The position numbers and the translations under genes were made by a program. This document shows, in pieces, positions 24,040 to 34,971 of a stretch of DNA of 64,000 bases. A model generated the notes under the pieces. That model saw only the letters and a program-made list of their open reading frames with translations, ran no database searches and was not told where the DNA came from. The DNA comes from Thuidium tamariscinum (Eukaryota; Streptophyta; Bryopsida; Hypnales; Thuidiaceae): assembly GCA_947034885.2 (NCBI GenBank), contig OX344749.2, positions 16,197,501 through 16,261,500 on the forward strand, read 5' to 3'. The first letter of the stretch is position 1; each line of letters starts with the position of its first letter.

Positions 24040-26184
24040 AGGCTCCAATTGACTCCTCTTTTCATTCCTCACCTTTTCATTTGTCATAGAAGTTTTGTTC
24101 TTGGAGAAGGTATGACAACTCCTAATAGCAAAACAAACCAAGATATAAACTATAACTCCAAGTAAAGACCTATCCAAGTCGTGTTACCTACAAGAAATGT
24201 TGATTTGCAATTGTTCTTAATGATGTAGAATTCTTTGTCATTTTGTGACATGATCATCATTGTGCTAATAAGTTTGAACTATTTGATTGCTTTGGGATCT
24301 CAAAACACTCTTTTGAAGAATTAAGCAAAAAAATGAAATTCTAATTTTATAGCTCTATATCCATTAGAGAAGAATTGAACCTCTAAAGAGGCTGCTTTGT
24401 AATGCAAGTGATTGGGTAGGAAGAGCCATTTGGGTGCACTTGAGGTAACATGAGCCACGGACGACGTGCTTTGGGTCCTTTTTTGAGGCCTTTTTGGAAT
24501 ATTTTGTAGAATATTTCATTCAAAAATGTCTCCAATTGCATTGAAAATAATTCAAAATATATTCAATTGAAATATTGATGGCAAATTCTATTCAAAAGTT
24601 CAAAAATTTCAATGAAAAGGTTTGTTATTCATCAAATAAAGCACACCACTAAGGAGTACAAAGGACTGGTTACAATACCTTTGTAAGTCCTTTTGATGTC
24701 CTGTTTTTACTTAGAATGCATTCATATTTTGACACATAATATGTCTATATATATAAAACATTGACATATAATTTTTTTTCATTCTTTTGAATATTTTTAG
24801 TTGTTATAATGAAGATTCCATGGAAAAAAGCATTGGTTACGAGAATAGTAGCTCATGTTACCTCAAGTGCACCCATTTCAACTTATTAATTGGGCCAAGA
24901 ATTGCATGTTGAATTCAAAAATTTATCATCATTACCCAATCCTCTTTATAGTCGCATAACTATTTGGCAAGAAAGAGCCTTTTTATTTCACTAATTATGC
25001 CAAAAATTACATGATAAACTCAAAAATTGTCATCATTATCTAATCCATCTTCCAAATCTCCTAAATCTCCCAAATCTCCCAAATCTCATGATCTTTCAAT
25101 TATGAAAGATGGAGCACATGCTTCCTACAAATATCTATAAGCCAAGTGGATACATGCAATCCCACATGGAAGTAGTAATGATGATATGGGCACTCTCATC
25201 CTTATATAATTTGTATTAAAATTAGTAAGAAAGCTCAAAGCCTTTTCAAGGGTTCAATTTTCCCCTAATAACTATTTGGTTACTTAATCCCATTGTACAT
25301 ATAATTAAGACCCATTGTTAGAACTCTAGTATTTTTTAGTCTTCACTTGGCTCTTCTTTGCCAATTACCACATGTTGTAGCTGTAAAACTTGTATGCTTT
25401 GAGATTATTCGTCAATCTTGGTCTACTCTAAAAATAACTAACTCTGTTCAAGTACAGTTGAAATTGTTTTTTCTTCTTTGATTCTAAAAGATGTATTCTT
25501 TTTCCTCTACTTTTGGTTAGTGTTTTTATTTGTTTCAATAGGCCCACCTCCTGCATGGGTCACATTCACAAACAAACCAAACTAGCACAATACAATTTTA
25601 TAAATTGAAGACACTATACAATGTTGCAAAGTCTTTGTGTACCTTTAGTGAGATTCTCAAATTCTAGTTGACTTTTGTGACAATGGGAGATTTATCATTT
25701 CAAAAAATTGGCTACGTCTTTGAAGAAGAAAAAAAGCACCTTCAATATTCCCACTACAGTATTGGATTAGTCATTCACCGAGCTGATCTGGCAGTCAATC
25801 AGTGGAAGTTGATCCTTTGCAGTCCACTCATATCCTGTGGCCCCGGCATGAGAAAAGAGATGGGATGTGATATAAGAGAAGTTGGTAGAACCTCTTTTCC
25901 GCATCCCCATTCACACCGCACCGGTCGAATTAGAGGCGCACTTTCCGGCTCGTCTCCGCTACAACAGTAGTAGAGCCCTCGCGTTGTCCTCGCGTCGCTA
26001 CAAGTATCACGAATGTCGAATTTCACCAAGATATTGTGTCGATCCACCTCGCCCTTCCGAGTCGTTGGAATTCATCAAGGAAAACCTTCGAGAAGAGCCT
26101 GAGAACCGGATACTCTTGGGGTGATGAGAGCGTGGAGGCTTGAATTTGCAGGGGATTCTTGCTTGCGAGAGGGAGGCGAGAGCG
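24040..26184. other. AT-rich spacer and 5' flank of the hydrolase gene
   Basis: No gene is visible up to about 25.8 kb. A short microsatellite of 'ccaaatctc' units lies near 25056-25090. The last 350 bp or so is GC-richer and is probably promoter and 5' UTR of the hydrolase gene at 26185. Confidence 0.4.
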
Positions 26185-28885
26185 ATGGGGCGATCGTGGA
26201 TAGGTAGACCGATGGTGAATGTGAAGCTGAGTTATGTGAAGCAGCAGTTTAAAGCGAACGATTTGAAGTCGGAGGTCGTGGAGGTTGACGGTGGCGCGAC
26301 GAGGCTCCGTTGCTGGGTGCCGTGGCAACAGCCGGAGCGCGGAGTGTGGTCTTCAGGAATCGCGGACAAACCCGTGCTCTTGTTTCTTCATGACTTCGTC
26401 GCGGATGGGACTGTCACCTGGGAGCACCAGATCGCCGCCTTCACGAAGGATTTCAACGTGTACGTGCCGGACCTGGTTTTCTTTGGTCGCTCCTCGTCGC
26501 TCCTGGCGGACCGAACCGAGGCTTTTCAAGCGGATTGTATGGTCAAGATGCTTCATGCTCTGGAAGTTTACAACGAGGTGAGGCGTGGGTTCCGGGGCCG
26601 TTTAATACATTTCCTGTGCCGAGAGCACGAATTGGGATACTGAGAATGGTTTCTTTGTCAAGAAATATTTCCACCGCCACCGAAATTGCGTAGAATGAGG
26701 ATGGAAACCCTCAAGAGAACCTGAAAATTTCATGACGATCTTTGATGCATGGGGAAGTGTTCTTTGGAACAAAAAAAATCTGTAAAAGCGCGCGCATTCG
26801 AAACACGGACTGAGAATGCGAAGTGGTGTGTGTTTTCTTCAGGTCACAGTGGTGGGAACTGGCTATGGCGGAGTAGTGGCGTTCTGGATGGCGCATCTAT
26901 ACCCGAAGCTGGTGGAGAGGGTGGTCTTTGTGGCGGCGGGGACGCACGCGACACCCACGTCGCACAAGCCGTTGCTGGCAGAGCTTGGCTACGACGATGT
27001 TTCGGAGTTGCTGTTGCCTACGACGGTTAAAGGATTGCGGAGCTTGGCGTCCGTGGCGACTAACAAGCGTGTTTACAGGCTGCCGAAGTTTGTGTGCAAT
27101 GACATTTTGGAAGTGAGTGTCTCCTGAAACAGATTCTCTGAGAATCGTCCATGAGAAATGTCAGCATATTAGAGCTATCCTTTCACTCACAGCAGTACGA
27201 ATCCAGTGATTTTCTAACTCTACTTGCCGAGAATTTTCTGGAGGGAGGAATGAGCGTAACGTTCTTTTGAGGAGAGAATGAAGTTACAATTCTTTAGAGG
27301 CCTAATGTTGAACTCAACAAACTGGAGCCATCAATCTGGTTCCATCAAATGTTTATATGCTGGCTTGATATTTTGCCAGTAATGACATTGCAAAGGGCCA
27401 ATAGGAGCAGGATGGAAATGGACCAATCTTGGGTCAGTCATGTCAGAATGTGATTCTGATTCTGATTGTTTTTTAAATGATTTGAGAGATTGATGGCTTT
27501 ATCTATTGAACTGTTTGGGTACTCAGGTTTTCTTTGCGAAACAGCGGCATGAGAAAGTTGAGTTGCTGAAGGAAATGGTCTGCGGCGCACGTGGAGCTCC
27601 CCCTCTCCCACAATTATTGCAGGTAACCATCACAGTACATACTTTTACAACTATTTGCTTCTTGCCTATGTGGTCCTTGTAACCGTGATTGAGTTAGTGG
27701 TAGTTTTAAGACTGTCTAAGCAATGGCTCAAGATTGTAGAAAAGTGAAAAAGTGAGGCTTGTGCTGAAATTAATGGTAGAGCACTTATTTTCAGAATGTC
27801 GATTGCTTATTTTGAGCAGAATTGTTACATGATTACAAACGTTCTGATAATCCAAGGTGTTGAATAAGGTTTTCAAAAAGATAATCTTCAATTTTATGGA
27901 TTTCAAACAATTAATTCAAGAGTAATATTGAGAGAGATATAAGAAACTGATTATGCATTCTGTTTCGGGTGGAGCCACCTGAGATTAGTTGCATTTTTAA
28001 TCAACATTTTCTTAAATAATTTAAAATTGCCCATTATGGATACCTAGGGAATGACCCCATGGAAGATTTTTTGAGTTCATGAGATTTGGTCACAATCAAT
28101 GTCATACTAAATACCAATGGAGTGATTAGTGACCTCATTAGGAACACCTAGCTTTTTTAGTGTAAATTATTGTAGGAAGTGACTTTTGATGGCCTTCCAC
28201 CTATGAAATTATTGTGATTGCTCTAGGTGAGTAAGATGAGCATATAACTTATTGGGTACAACTTTTGTTGGTTCTTGGGTAGCCTAGAGACTTTTTTGGG
28301 TAGAACACTTCAAAAATTCTTAACAAATTTGTACTTGTCTAAAAAATATGTTTTCAATTGGTCTCACTATTTCTCACACTTGTCTTTATGTGGGGAATTC
28401 TTTTTAAATTTCAGCAATGGCATGAGGGCAAACCCCTAATTCTGACCGTCGGATGGGCTGTTTTACCTTAGTTCCATCACAATGTTCACGAATTTCTCAT
28501 CTGATCATATTCTCTGTTGCGTTCTCAGGAGAAGAGTTTGATAGTATGGGGTGAAAACGATCAAGTCACGAGCCTGGGTTTGGCCCATCAGTTAAAGCTG
28601 TAAGTGACCTCGACAGTAGTGTTGAAATGACGGAAATATCCTTCTGTTTGTTAATCAAAATGCACGTCCAATTGTTGTTTCCAAACACCGTAGCTTATCA
28701 GTGGACATTCAAGGATTTTGTTTAATAGTTAGATTATGAGTGATACTGATATGACTATTGGTTAATGCAACAGGCATTTAGGCAATGCGGCAGACCTGGT
28801 GGTGCTAAACAAGTGTGGGCACTTTCCCCATGTTGAGAATCCTTCTTCTTTTAATCGGATCCTACGCAACTTCTTGAATAGCTAA
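26185..28885 (+). CDS. Alpha/beta-hydrolase-fold protein lacking the nucleophile Ser, 5 exons
   Basis: Exons: 26185-26577, 26843-27112, 27527-27622, 28529-28599, 28774-28885. All sites are GT-AG and the frame is continuous, giving 313 aa. The ATG at 26185 was chosen because the longer frame starts with TTG. The fold follows plant hydrolases with a GTSYGG nucleophile elbow (monoacylglycerol lipase/epoxide-hydrolase-like): the beta3 motif LLFLHDF, PDLVFFGRSSS, the elbow VVGTGYGGVV (134-143), the acid segment WGENDQVTS (Asp264) and GHFPHVENP (His293). Two key positions are altered. The nucleophile is Gly138 (codon GGC) where Ser is expected, and the oxyanion HG is HD. Asp and His remain. A classical serine-hydrolase reaction is therefore unlikely. 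A non-catalytic or ligand-binding role is possible, as in other hydrolase-fold receptors. There is no transit peptide or membrane segment. The frame is intact, which argues against a pseudogene. Confidence 0.9.
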
Positions 28886-29287
28886 GCACGTCAGTGATCG
28901 GAGAGACAAAGATTATTCGACCATCTACTAGCCAAGGAAGTTTTCTATCACCCCATCCTTGCTGCATCAAAATTGGCTTTACAGGAACAGCGTCAACATC
29001 TTTCGGTGGAGACAGTTCGAGTCAATTCTTGATCTTATACTACCAGCTTGACCCATGATCGATGGACACCAGCTGGAAACCAAGTTCGTGCAAACCTCCA
29101 ATTCCATGCGGAAGCGTCCTCACAATCAGACATACAAGGATACAACAAGACCCAGGCCTGGTCTTGTAAAGATTTTACAAAAGCCCCACGATTTTGGCGA
29201 ATAATGATGGAACTCTCCAATCACACAGGCAACGAGAGCTTTGCCGTGATTCTGATACTCTAGGAACCATTTGCAGCAGACTGGTGA
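28886..29287. other. 3' flank of the hydrolase gene, cut by piggyBac insertion
   Basis: Presumed 3' UTR and downstream flank. Its last 12 bp before TTAA (gcagactggtga, 29276-29287) also precede the unoccupied TTAA at 39616, which marks it as the pre-insertion context of the transposon. Confidence 0.55.
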
Positions 29288-29674
29288 TTAACCCTGAAAC
29301 GCCGGGCGGGTCACCGCGTGCTCAAAGTGCTGTCGGGACCTACTACCGCGAGGAAGAAGAGAATCTCATGCAGCAACTACAGATGAGGCTACAGTGATGA
29401 ATCGAGTGTGCAGGCCTGAGGTAGTGGCGAATGTGAGGCACAGGACCGTCGAGAATCACAGAAAAGAGCAGGGGCTCGGAATCTTTGGCATGATTACTGC
29501 CGAGGTTTGAGCTTGTCCTCATGCGGGCAGAGGTCTAAATTAGCTAAAATCATGGACTCAAGGAATGACACGGAAGATTCAGATGCTCGAAATGGAAGGA
29601 CCGTGGAATAGCAAGTGGCACATGAGTTGAAAGTCAGAATCTCCGCATGAAAATGCAAGCTGTAAGCCTTGTAA

Positions 29675-30136
29675 TTACATAGCGTCACTATACAAGAAAA
29701 AACAGAACAGTATCCTCATACTACGGCATGGGTGTCCCTCTGCAAGGAAAACGACGGAATTTAGCCATGGGTGTACAGCTGTGATGTAGAAGTCGACGTG
29801 AAACAAGTAGGAATTGTTGAGTACAACAAAGGTGATTGAATCCGCTGGGGAAATCACACCACAGTGGTTGACGCTGTGGGCAGGCAAGAGAACGAACGGG
29901 CTGGCAGCTCCACATCCTCGGGCACAACTGTAGCACTGTTGCGGGCTTCGGGCAGGCAGCTGACAGTGCCTGCAGAGAAGCGTGTGGCCCGGTGGTGACC
30001 TGACGACGCTGGCAGGTCTTGGAAGCCCAACCGCCAGCCTATTCTTCCGCGCGCTGGGACTTGGAGGTTGCAGACCTTCAGCAACTTCAGCGTTCGTCAC
30101 AGCATGACATGTGCCACAGAGAGTGATGTAGGACAA
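29675..30136 (-). other. Open frame downstream of the transposase inside the element
   Basis: A 153-codon minus-strand frame without an early ATG (its first codon is TTG). It contains Cys/His spacing such as CRHCQL and CYSCARGC. It may be chance, a transposase 3' exon, or captured sequence. The transposase already has its own Cys/His C-terminus, so an extra exon is not needed. Confidence 0.2.
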
Positions 30137-30295
30137 GGTAGGGAACGTCTTGGAAGTCCAGAGAAATAGAGCTTCCCAGAAGTGAAAGTAAAAACCTATA
30201 GAATGTGCCGAGTACTGTACATGCAGATGCTACATATGAAACTTGAGATCTATACTTTTTTTTTTGAAACATGCTGATGGTGGATACAGAGAAAG

Positions 30296-33200
30296 TCACC
30301 AGTGCGTGCTCCAGTAGCAAGCTCCCTTACAAACATGTGCATGGCATCCTGGACAAGCTTGATTTGTGCGTTGTCCACACACGATGCAATTCCCTCTTTT
30401 TGTGCCCATACTCTTCGTACCGTGGACTGCTGCAACATAGGGTGCTCGTTTGGAGAATCCATGAGTGCGTCCACTCCATTTCGCCACGAGCTCCTTCGCC
30501 AACTGCAACTGAAAAGATAAGTGCGTCATGGGCTCCTCCATGAACCGAAAACTGATGTCACTATGCACAATCCAAGCATTACAGATGGTTGTGTCTAATA
30601 AGTACGAAAACAAACGATGCCACCATTTGTGGCTCCTTGTGAGACATGAATATAAGCCTCTCAATTGATCTGCTGTGTCCACACCCCTCATATTCTCCGT
30701 GTATTGCAGATGCATGGGTCCTGTGATAACTTTTTTCTTTTTCCCATGAAATCTGCGGTACACAAACTGGCGAGTTCTAGGTGCTGATTTCGCCTCTGCA
30801 TGCGTGGATAGGAGGACCACTGCATTGCGATCCTTCCACACTGAACAACAAATGCGACCTTCCTGGTGCATACGGTAATCAATCCAGCCAAAATCTTGGT
30901 TTTTTGTGGCATCCTTCGCATACATAGATCGTGGGACATACTTCCTATTGGCTTTGAGTGTTCCCGTCGCCATAATCCCCACATCAAGTAAGTCCAGAAA
31001 CAAGGGCACGGATGTGAAGAAATTATCGGTCGTGACAATATGACCTTTGCCTCCGAGGTCACTCATGAGATGCTTGACCACATGCCTGCCTTGCAAACCC
31101 TCTCCCTTTCCACTACGCTCTGGAAAGGATTGCATCATGGTCTCCATGGCATCGCTATCGTCAGAAGAGGAGGAATTATCATGTGGATTGCCAAATTTAC
31201 CACAGTACACATTGAAATTCCATACATACTTTGAAAGAGCGTCTGCAGCTACCCATATTTTCAAACCGAAGCGCACAGGTTTTTTAGGCATGTACTGGCG
31301 AATTGGTGAGTACTTGCCTTTGTACATCACCATGCTTTCATCCACTGTCATCTGCTGGTTGGGGAACCAGAAGCTACGAAAAGCACTGCTGACCGCATCC
31401 AATAACCACCTGACCTTGTGCAACTTGTCATACAAAGGACTGTCACGGTCTTGGACTTCCTGTGGGGCAATTGCCAAATGCAGACAACGTGTGAGGCGTT
31501 CAAATCTATCTCGTTTCATGACCTGCCCTATTACTGGACAGCTGAATAGAGCCTCCGTTCTTGACCAGTAAAGGCGACGGTTGGGGAGTTTTTTTATCCC
31601 CATTCGCAGGTGAATGCTCAAGAAAGCTCCAAGCTCCGGAACAGTAAGCGGATACCAGTCCTGTCCTCCACGTGTCTGCCCTTTCTTCTTCACAACCTCT
31701 GATGCATATAAATTCGTCTCTCTGACAATCCTTCTCAACATTTTGGGCGACCAAAATTTATGGAACAAGCCAAGCACTGAGGGCAGGCGGCCATAAGGAT
31801 GGGTACAGCCTGGAGTGGGGCCAGTGAAAGGCAATGCATTATCCTTGTAATGTGGCACGCCAGGTAGCCAAGTCTCTGGTGCAAAACGAGACAACAGAGG
31901 GTCCACCTGCTTCCCTGATTTCTTGCGAGTACTTTGATCTTTGCGTTTACTCCTCTGACGTGCCTTAGATTGAAGCAATCTTTTCCGTGCATCCAGCCAG
32001 TCCTTCCCTTTATACCATGAATCACTACTGGAATCAGCGGACCCGCCCATGTCAGCTTCGTTCTGAACGTGACCGTTATGGTCTGTTCGAAAATGGCTTG
32101 CAGTACCCGCGCTCCCGCCCGAATGAGGTCCGCCTTCCTCAGCTGGAGCTCTCCTTCTTCTTCGTTGCGGTGGATTACTAGCGGCCATATCAATCTCTGC
32201 GTCCGCTAGCATTCGACCTTGCTGTCGCTTTTGATTGTTGCGAATGACGCCGGACCTTGTACTTCCGCGTCTATTACAGTTCTCAGTGGATGCAGGTGCA
32301 TGGCGTCGATGCCGTGGAGGTCGCGGTCTCCCCGCTGCAACGAATGCACCCTCGGACAATGTGTCCTCCGAGTCTAGATCATGCTCACTTGCAGGTCCAT
32401 GAGCGGTCGTTGTAGCACCGATCTGCCTTCCCGAATCGACGTCCGTATCAGCATCAGTGGACACACCGGAGGTGGACGTCGTACCTTCATCGATGTCAAA
32501 GAAATCGTCAGCAGAGGAGGGGTGGCCGTCATAGGGTTCATCAGGTACGTCGTCACTTCCTGATTCCTCATGAAGTCTAGCTGTTGAGGTCGATGCTTGA
32601 GCGCCTGTAGGGTTCATGGGTTTCCGGGTACGGGGAGGAAGAACAGCACTGGGACGGAGCACTGCCCCCGCACACATTTCCTCGATGTGGCCATCCTCGT
32701 ACCTCAAAACTAGAAATTTCTGCTGGCTAGTTGGGTGGATTCCCTCCGCAAGAACATGCGCATTTGTGTACACGTCGATGTCGACATCTCCGTCATCATG
32801 AACGAGCCCTCTCTGGACGGAGACTACTTCTAAGTGAATGATGCTATTATGCGACGGTTGAATGTCAGCATGCGATTCGTGGCTCACCTCAGTTGACATT
32901 GTTGTTGTCGCAGGCGCGGTCGGTGCTGGAGTCACACATGCCGAGGACGAGCCGAGCACCGTCGTAAGCGGCGGACAACTGCTCCGGGTTGATTCGGCCG
33001 TTTCTCCGGGTCTTTCTGATCCCTTGTCGACGTCGATCGCTCCGGCGGTCATCAGCGGATTGCGCCTGAGTCGGGGTGCTGGTGCTTCCTTCAACGGCTC
33101 GTTGATCGCTCCGGTTGACATCGACGGACTGCGCCTGAGTCGGGGTGCTGCTGCTTCCTTCAGCGGCTCGTCCATCTGCTCCGGCGGTACTGACGGGAAA

Positions 33201-33325
33201 TTGGGACTGCCGACTGGTCCTGCACGTGATTCTTTGCGCCTCGACACTCCCTTGCGTGCTGGTGCTGGCCCGCCTTGCATTCGTGCTAGTCGTTTCATGC
33301 TCCTCATCGACGCCATGCTCGTCAT
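30296..33325 (-). CDS. piggyBac-type transposase
   Basis: A 1,009-aa ORF from the ATG at 33325. A second in-frame ATG at 32899 would give 867 aa (MSTEVSHES...). Order of parts: a low-complexity, Pro/Ser/Arg-rich N-terminus with a 23-residue duplication; an acidic region; basic stretches that could be nuclear signals (RRRRRAPAEE, KARQRSKRKD); and the DDE_Tnp_1_7 domain from about residue 498 to 905. Catalytic Asp candidates are Asp662 in QMTVDESM, Asp767 in VTTDNFF and Asp883 in MRGVDTADQL, matching the DDD triad of piggyBac. The C-terminus is a Cys/His cluster beginning CIVCGQ (Cys980, 983, 991, 994, His995, 997, Cys999, 1003), like the zinc-binding cysteine-rich domain of the family that reads the terminal repeats. 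The enzyme cuts at TTAA through hairpin ends and rejoins without a footprint. No premature stop or frameshift is seen. Confidence 0.93.
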   Translation of the reverse strand: MTSMASMRSMKRLARMQGGPAPARKGVSRRKESRAGPVGSPNFPSVPPEQMDEPLKEAAAPRLRRSPSMSTGAINEPLKEAPAPRLRRNPLMTAGAIDVDKGSERPGETAESTRSSCPPLTTVLGSSSACVTPAPTAPATTTMSTEVSHESHADIQPSHNSIIHLEVVSVQRGLVHDDGDVDIDVYTNAHVLAEGIHPTSQQKFLVLRYEDGHIEEMCAGAVLRPSAVLPPRTRKPMNPTGAQASTSTARLHEESGSDDVPDEPYDGHPSSADDFFDIDEGTTSTSGVSTDADTDVDSGRQIGATTTAHGPASEHDLDSEDTLSEGAFVAAGRPRPPRHRRHAPASTENCNRRGSTRSGVIRNNQKRQQGRMLADAEIDMAASNPPQRRRRRAPAEEGGPHSGGSAGTASHFRTDHNGHVQNEADMGGSADSSSDSWYKGKDWLDARKRLLQSKARQRSKRKDQSTRKKSGKQVDPLLSRFAPETWLPGVPHYKDNALPFTGPTPGCTHPYGRLPSVLGLFHKFWSPKMLRRIVRETNLYASEVVKKKGQTRGGQDWYPLTVPELGAFLSIHLRMGIKKLPNRRLYWSRTEALFSCPVIGQVMKRDRFERLTRCLHLAIAPQEVQDRDSPLYDKLHKVRWLLDAVSSAFRSFWFPNQQMTVDESMVMYKGKYSPIRQYMPKKPVRFGLKIWVAADALSKYVWNFNVYCGKFGNPHDNSSSSDDSDAMETMMQSFPERSGKGEGLQGRHVVKHLMSDLGGKGHIVTTDNFFTSVPLFLDLLDVGIMATGTLKANRKYVPRSMYAKDATKNQDFGWIDYRMHQEGRICCSVWKDRNAVVLLSTHAEAKSAPRTRQFVYRRFHGKKKKVITGPMHLQYTENMRGVDTADQLRGLYSCLTRSHKWWHRLFSYLLDTTICNAWIVHSDISFRFMEEPMTHLSFQLQLAKELVAKWSGRTHGFSKRAPYVAAVHGTKSMGTKRGNCIVCGQRTNQACPGCHAHVCKGACYWSTHW

Positions 33326-33710
33326 CCACGCCGTGCTCCACTTTAGGAAAAGGGAAAATTCGCTCTCTCAGTGCTCTGTAGACTTCAGCAGAGAATCCGC
33401 GGGCATGACCCTCTGGTCGCTGCGAAATCCAACCCAAAATGCGTGAAGCCCACGCGCACCACAATGACCTCAAATTCTGTGGCGATCTGTCAAAATGAAA
33501 AGCAGGAGTACTATCCTGAGGTAGTTTGGGGAGACTGATGAGGTAATTCTCATCTAACATGGACATTATGTATCGCACTTGCCACATGGAAGCATTGTGC
33601 TCCGTCAGTAGATGTGATGCTATAATGCAAGCATCAGTGGTACACCAACTAGGATGTGCATGAGGTAGCGGAAGATGGTCAAATTTTTTTTTGGTGCTGA
33701 GTCTCGGCAT
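32889..33710 (-). CDS. ORF1 of the piggyBac element, overlapping transposase out of frame
   Basis: A 273-aa frame from the ATG at 33710 (MPRLSTKKKF...) ending ...DNNNVN. Its N-terminal 120 residues look globular, with Trp-rich segments such as RSLWCAWASRILGW. The rest is Ser/Thr/Gln/Arg-rich and overlaps the transposase ORF in another frame for 437 bp. Its TGA sits inside ATGTCAACTGA, where the ATG at 32899 is the second in-frame start of the transposase. It may be a separate accessory protein, or the true 5' exon joined to the transposase by splicing. I do not recognise the protein. Confidence 0.5.
   Translation of the reverse strand: MPRLSTKKKFDHLPLPHAHPSWCTTDACIIASHLLTEHNASMWQVRYIMSMLDENYLISLPKLPQDSTPAFHFDRSPQNLRSLWCAWASRILGWISQRPEGHARGFSAEVYRALRERIFPFPKVEHGVDDEHGVDEEHETTSTNARRASTSTQGSVEAQRITCRTSRQSQFPVSTAGADGRAAEGSSSTPTQAQSVDVNRSDQRAVEGSTSTPTQAQSADDRRSDRRRQGIRKTRRNGRINPEQLSAAYDGARLVLGMCDSSTDRACDNNNVN
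33041..33178. repeat. 69-bp minisatellite, two units, inside the transposase N-terminus
   Basis: Two consecutive units share 'tgcgcctgagtcggggtgct' at an offset of exactly 69 bp (33061 and 33130). Because 69 is a multiple of 3, both overlapping frames stay open. It encodes the repeated EPLKEA..APRLRR in the transposase frame and ST.PTQAQS in the ORF1 frame. Confidence 0.8.
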
Positions 33711-34383
33711 TCCTATCGCTACTCTCTTCAATTCGTGATGAATTGTTCAACAGCGGAACTCATCGATTTCAGTTCACTTCCTACTGCAACATCAATCAAA
33801 GATAACGATGACCTATTTCCAATCGGTGCAACAACAGAAGCGCTTCATGTTTGAGTTCGAAGAAGGCGGCAGCACTGTTTTGATCAGTAGACCGTAGGGA
33901 CGAGCGATAACTCCAGGCCATGCATGCGGCGGCGGCGACGCAAAAATTCCAGCCATGGGCTCGTTTGTTACTGGATCTGCCTTCCTGTCACCTCTGTGAC
34001 ACACTGAACTCTGTCAACAGGGCCCGCCACAGCGCTGACAAGAAAGTCGGGCAGCTTTGTCTGACCACGTTCTCCTCCACCTTCTCTCTCCCTGGGCAGC
34101 ACTCATAACTGTGAACAAATTCTTTTTCACCTTCCCAAACAAATATTCGGTCAGGGTGCGAACACTCTTTGCAAGCGTGTCCTCTCCCGTTTTCATTACA
34201 GCAATCAATATCTTGTTTACAAAAACGACTGCGCTACTCTACTGACAACGCGTACATCTCCCTAACTGGACCTACCATGCTCTTAGTATTAATGCGGATG
34301 AAACTTCTTCTCCAACAATCATCTACACAGTAGATTCTTCATCGAAACGCCACAAATTGGCGCTGCCGGCGTTTAGGGGTTAA

Positions 34384-34971
34384 CACCTAAAAATGCTTCA
34401 TCAGAGATCTTGAGGAGGTTCCATGATTGCTCCGATCCAATGGCTTGATTCCGTCTGGCTGGTTTCTGCTGCAAGGGAAGTGGCTCTTAACAGTGAATCG
34501 ACTTGGGAGTCAGTTTGGACAGGCACCCAGGAACTACCTCGAAGGTAAGAATGAACGGCGGAGTTTGGAGGATTTTGTGAATCTAGAAATGTAAATTATT
34601 ACGCAGATTATTTCGCCGCATGAGTCTGGACTGCGAGGTTAGAGCTGTCAAGCTATATGTGTTTGGAATATAGAAGAAGTAGATAGAATGTAACGTACGG
34701 TTGAGTACAGAGCTGGAAATGGGAGGACCGGAGGACCCTTTCTGGAGAGGAAGAGCAGGGTCTAATTCTTACTGACAGTGTAACTGTAAGATACGTGACT
34801 GAAACATCAAAGTAAGATTTATTTGGCCGCATGAGATGCGCACCTTAGCCTAAGGTTGCCTCTAAACATGTTGGTCCTTTAGTGTTTTGCAATTTCCTTG
34901 CATACACATTTGAGGCAAAGGTTATGAATTTAAAAATTTCAACAAACACAGTATCATTAGAAAGCTGTAGT
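34384..34971. repeat. Dispersed repeat copy A (interrupted by piggyBac)
   Basis: Nearly identical to 39620-40190 from 'cacctaaaaatgcttcatca' to 'gaaagctgtagtgggtga', with short indels (for example 'gcacccaggaa' is present here only). The piggyBac element separates its first bases (29276-29287) from this part. The composition is richer in GC than the surrounding spacer. Origin is unknown. Confidence 0.85.

Larger units (their letters stand above)
29288..34383 (-). mobile_element. Complete piggyBac-like transposon with TTAA duplications
   Basis: The element proper is 29292-34379 (5,088 bp), flanked by TTAA at 29288-29291 and 34380-34383, the hallmark target site of piggyBac. The left end is CCCTGAAACGCCGG and the complement of the right end is CCCCTAAACGCCGG, giving terminal inverted repeats of about 14 bp. 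The transposase reads on the minus strand (30296-33325), with a second overlapping ORF upstream of it (32889-33710). About 1 kb of non-coding or unassigned DNA follows the transposase inside the left end. The sequence at 39604 and onward gives the joined flanks without the element. Intact ends, target duplications and catalytic residues suggest recent activity. Confidence 0.93.

Noticed and set aside
26285-26581. 98-codon alternate-frame ORF in hydrolase exon 1
   Set aside because: Shadow frame of a conserved coding exon, with no domain.
31047-31571. 174-codon plus-strand ORF opposite the transposase
   Set aside because: Antisense shadow of the conserved DDE domain on the minus strand.
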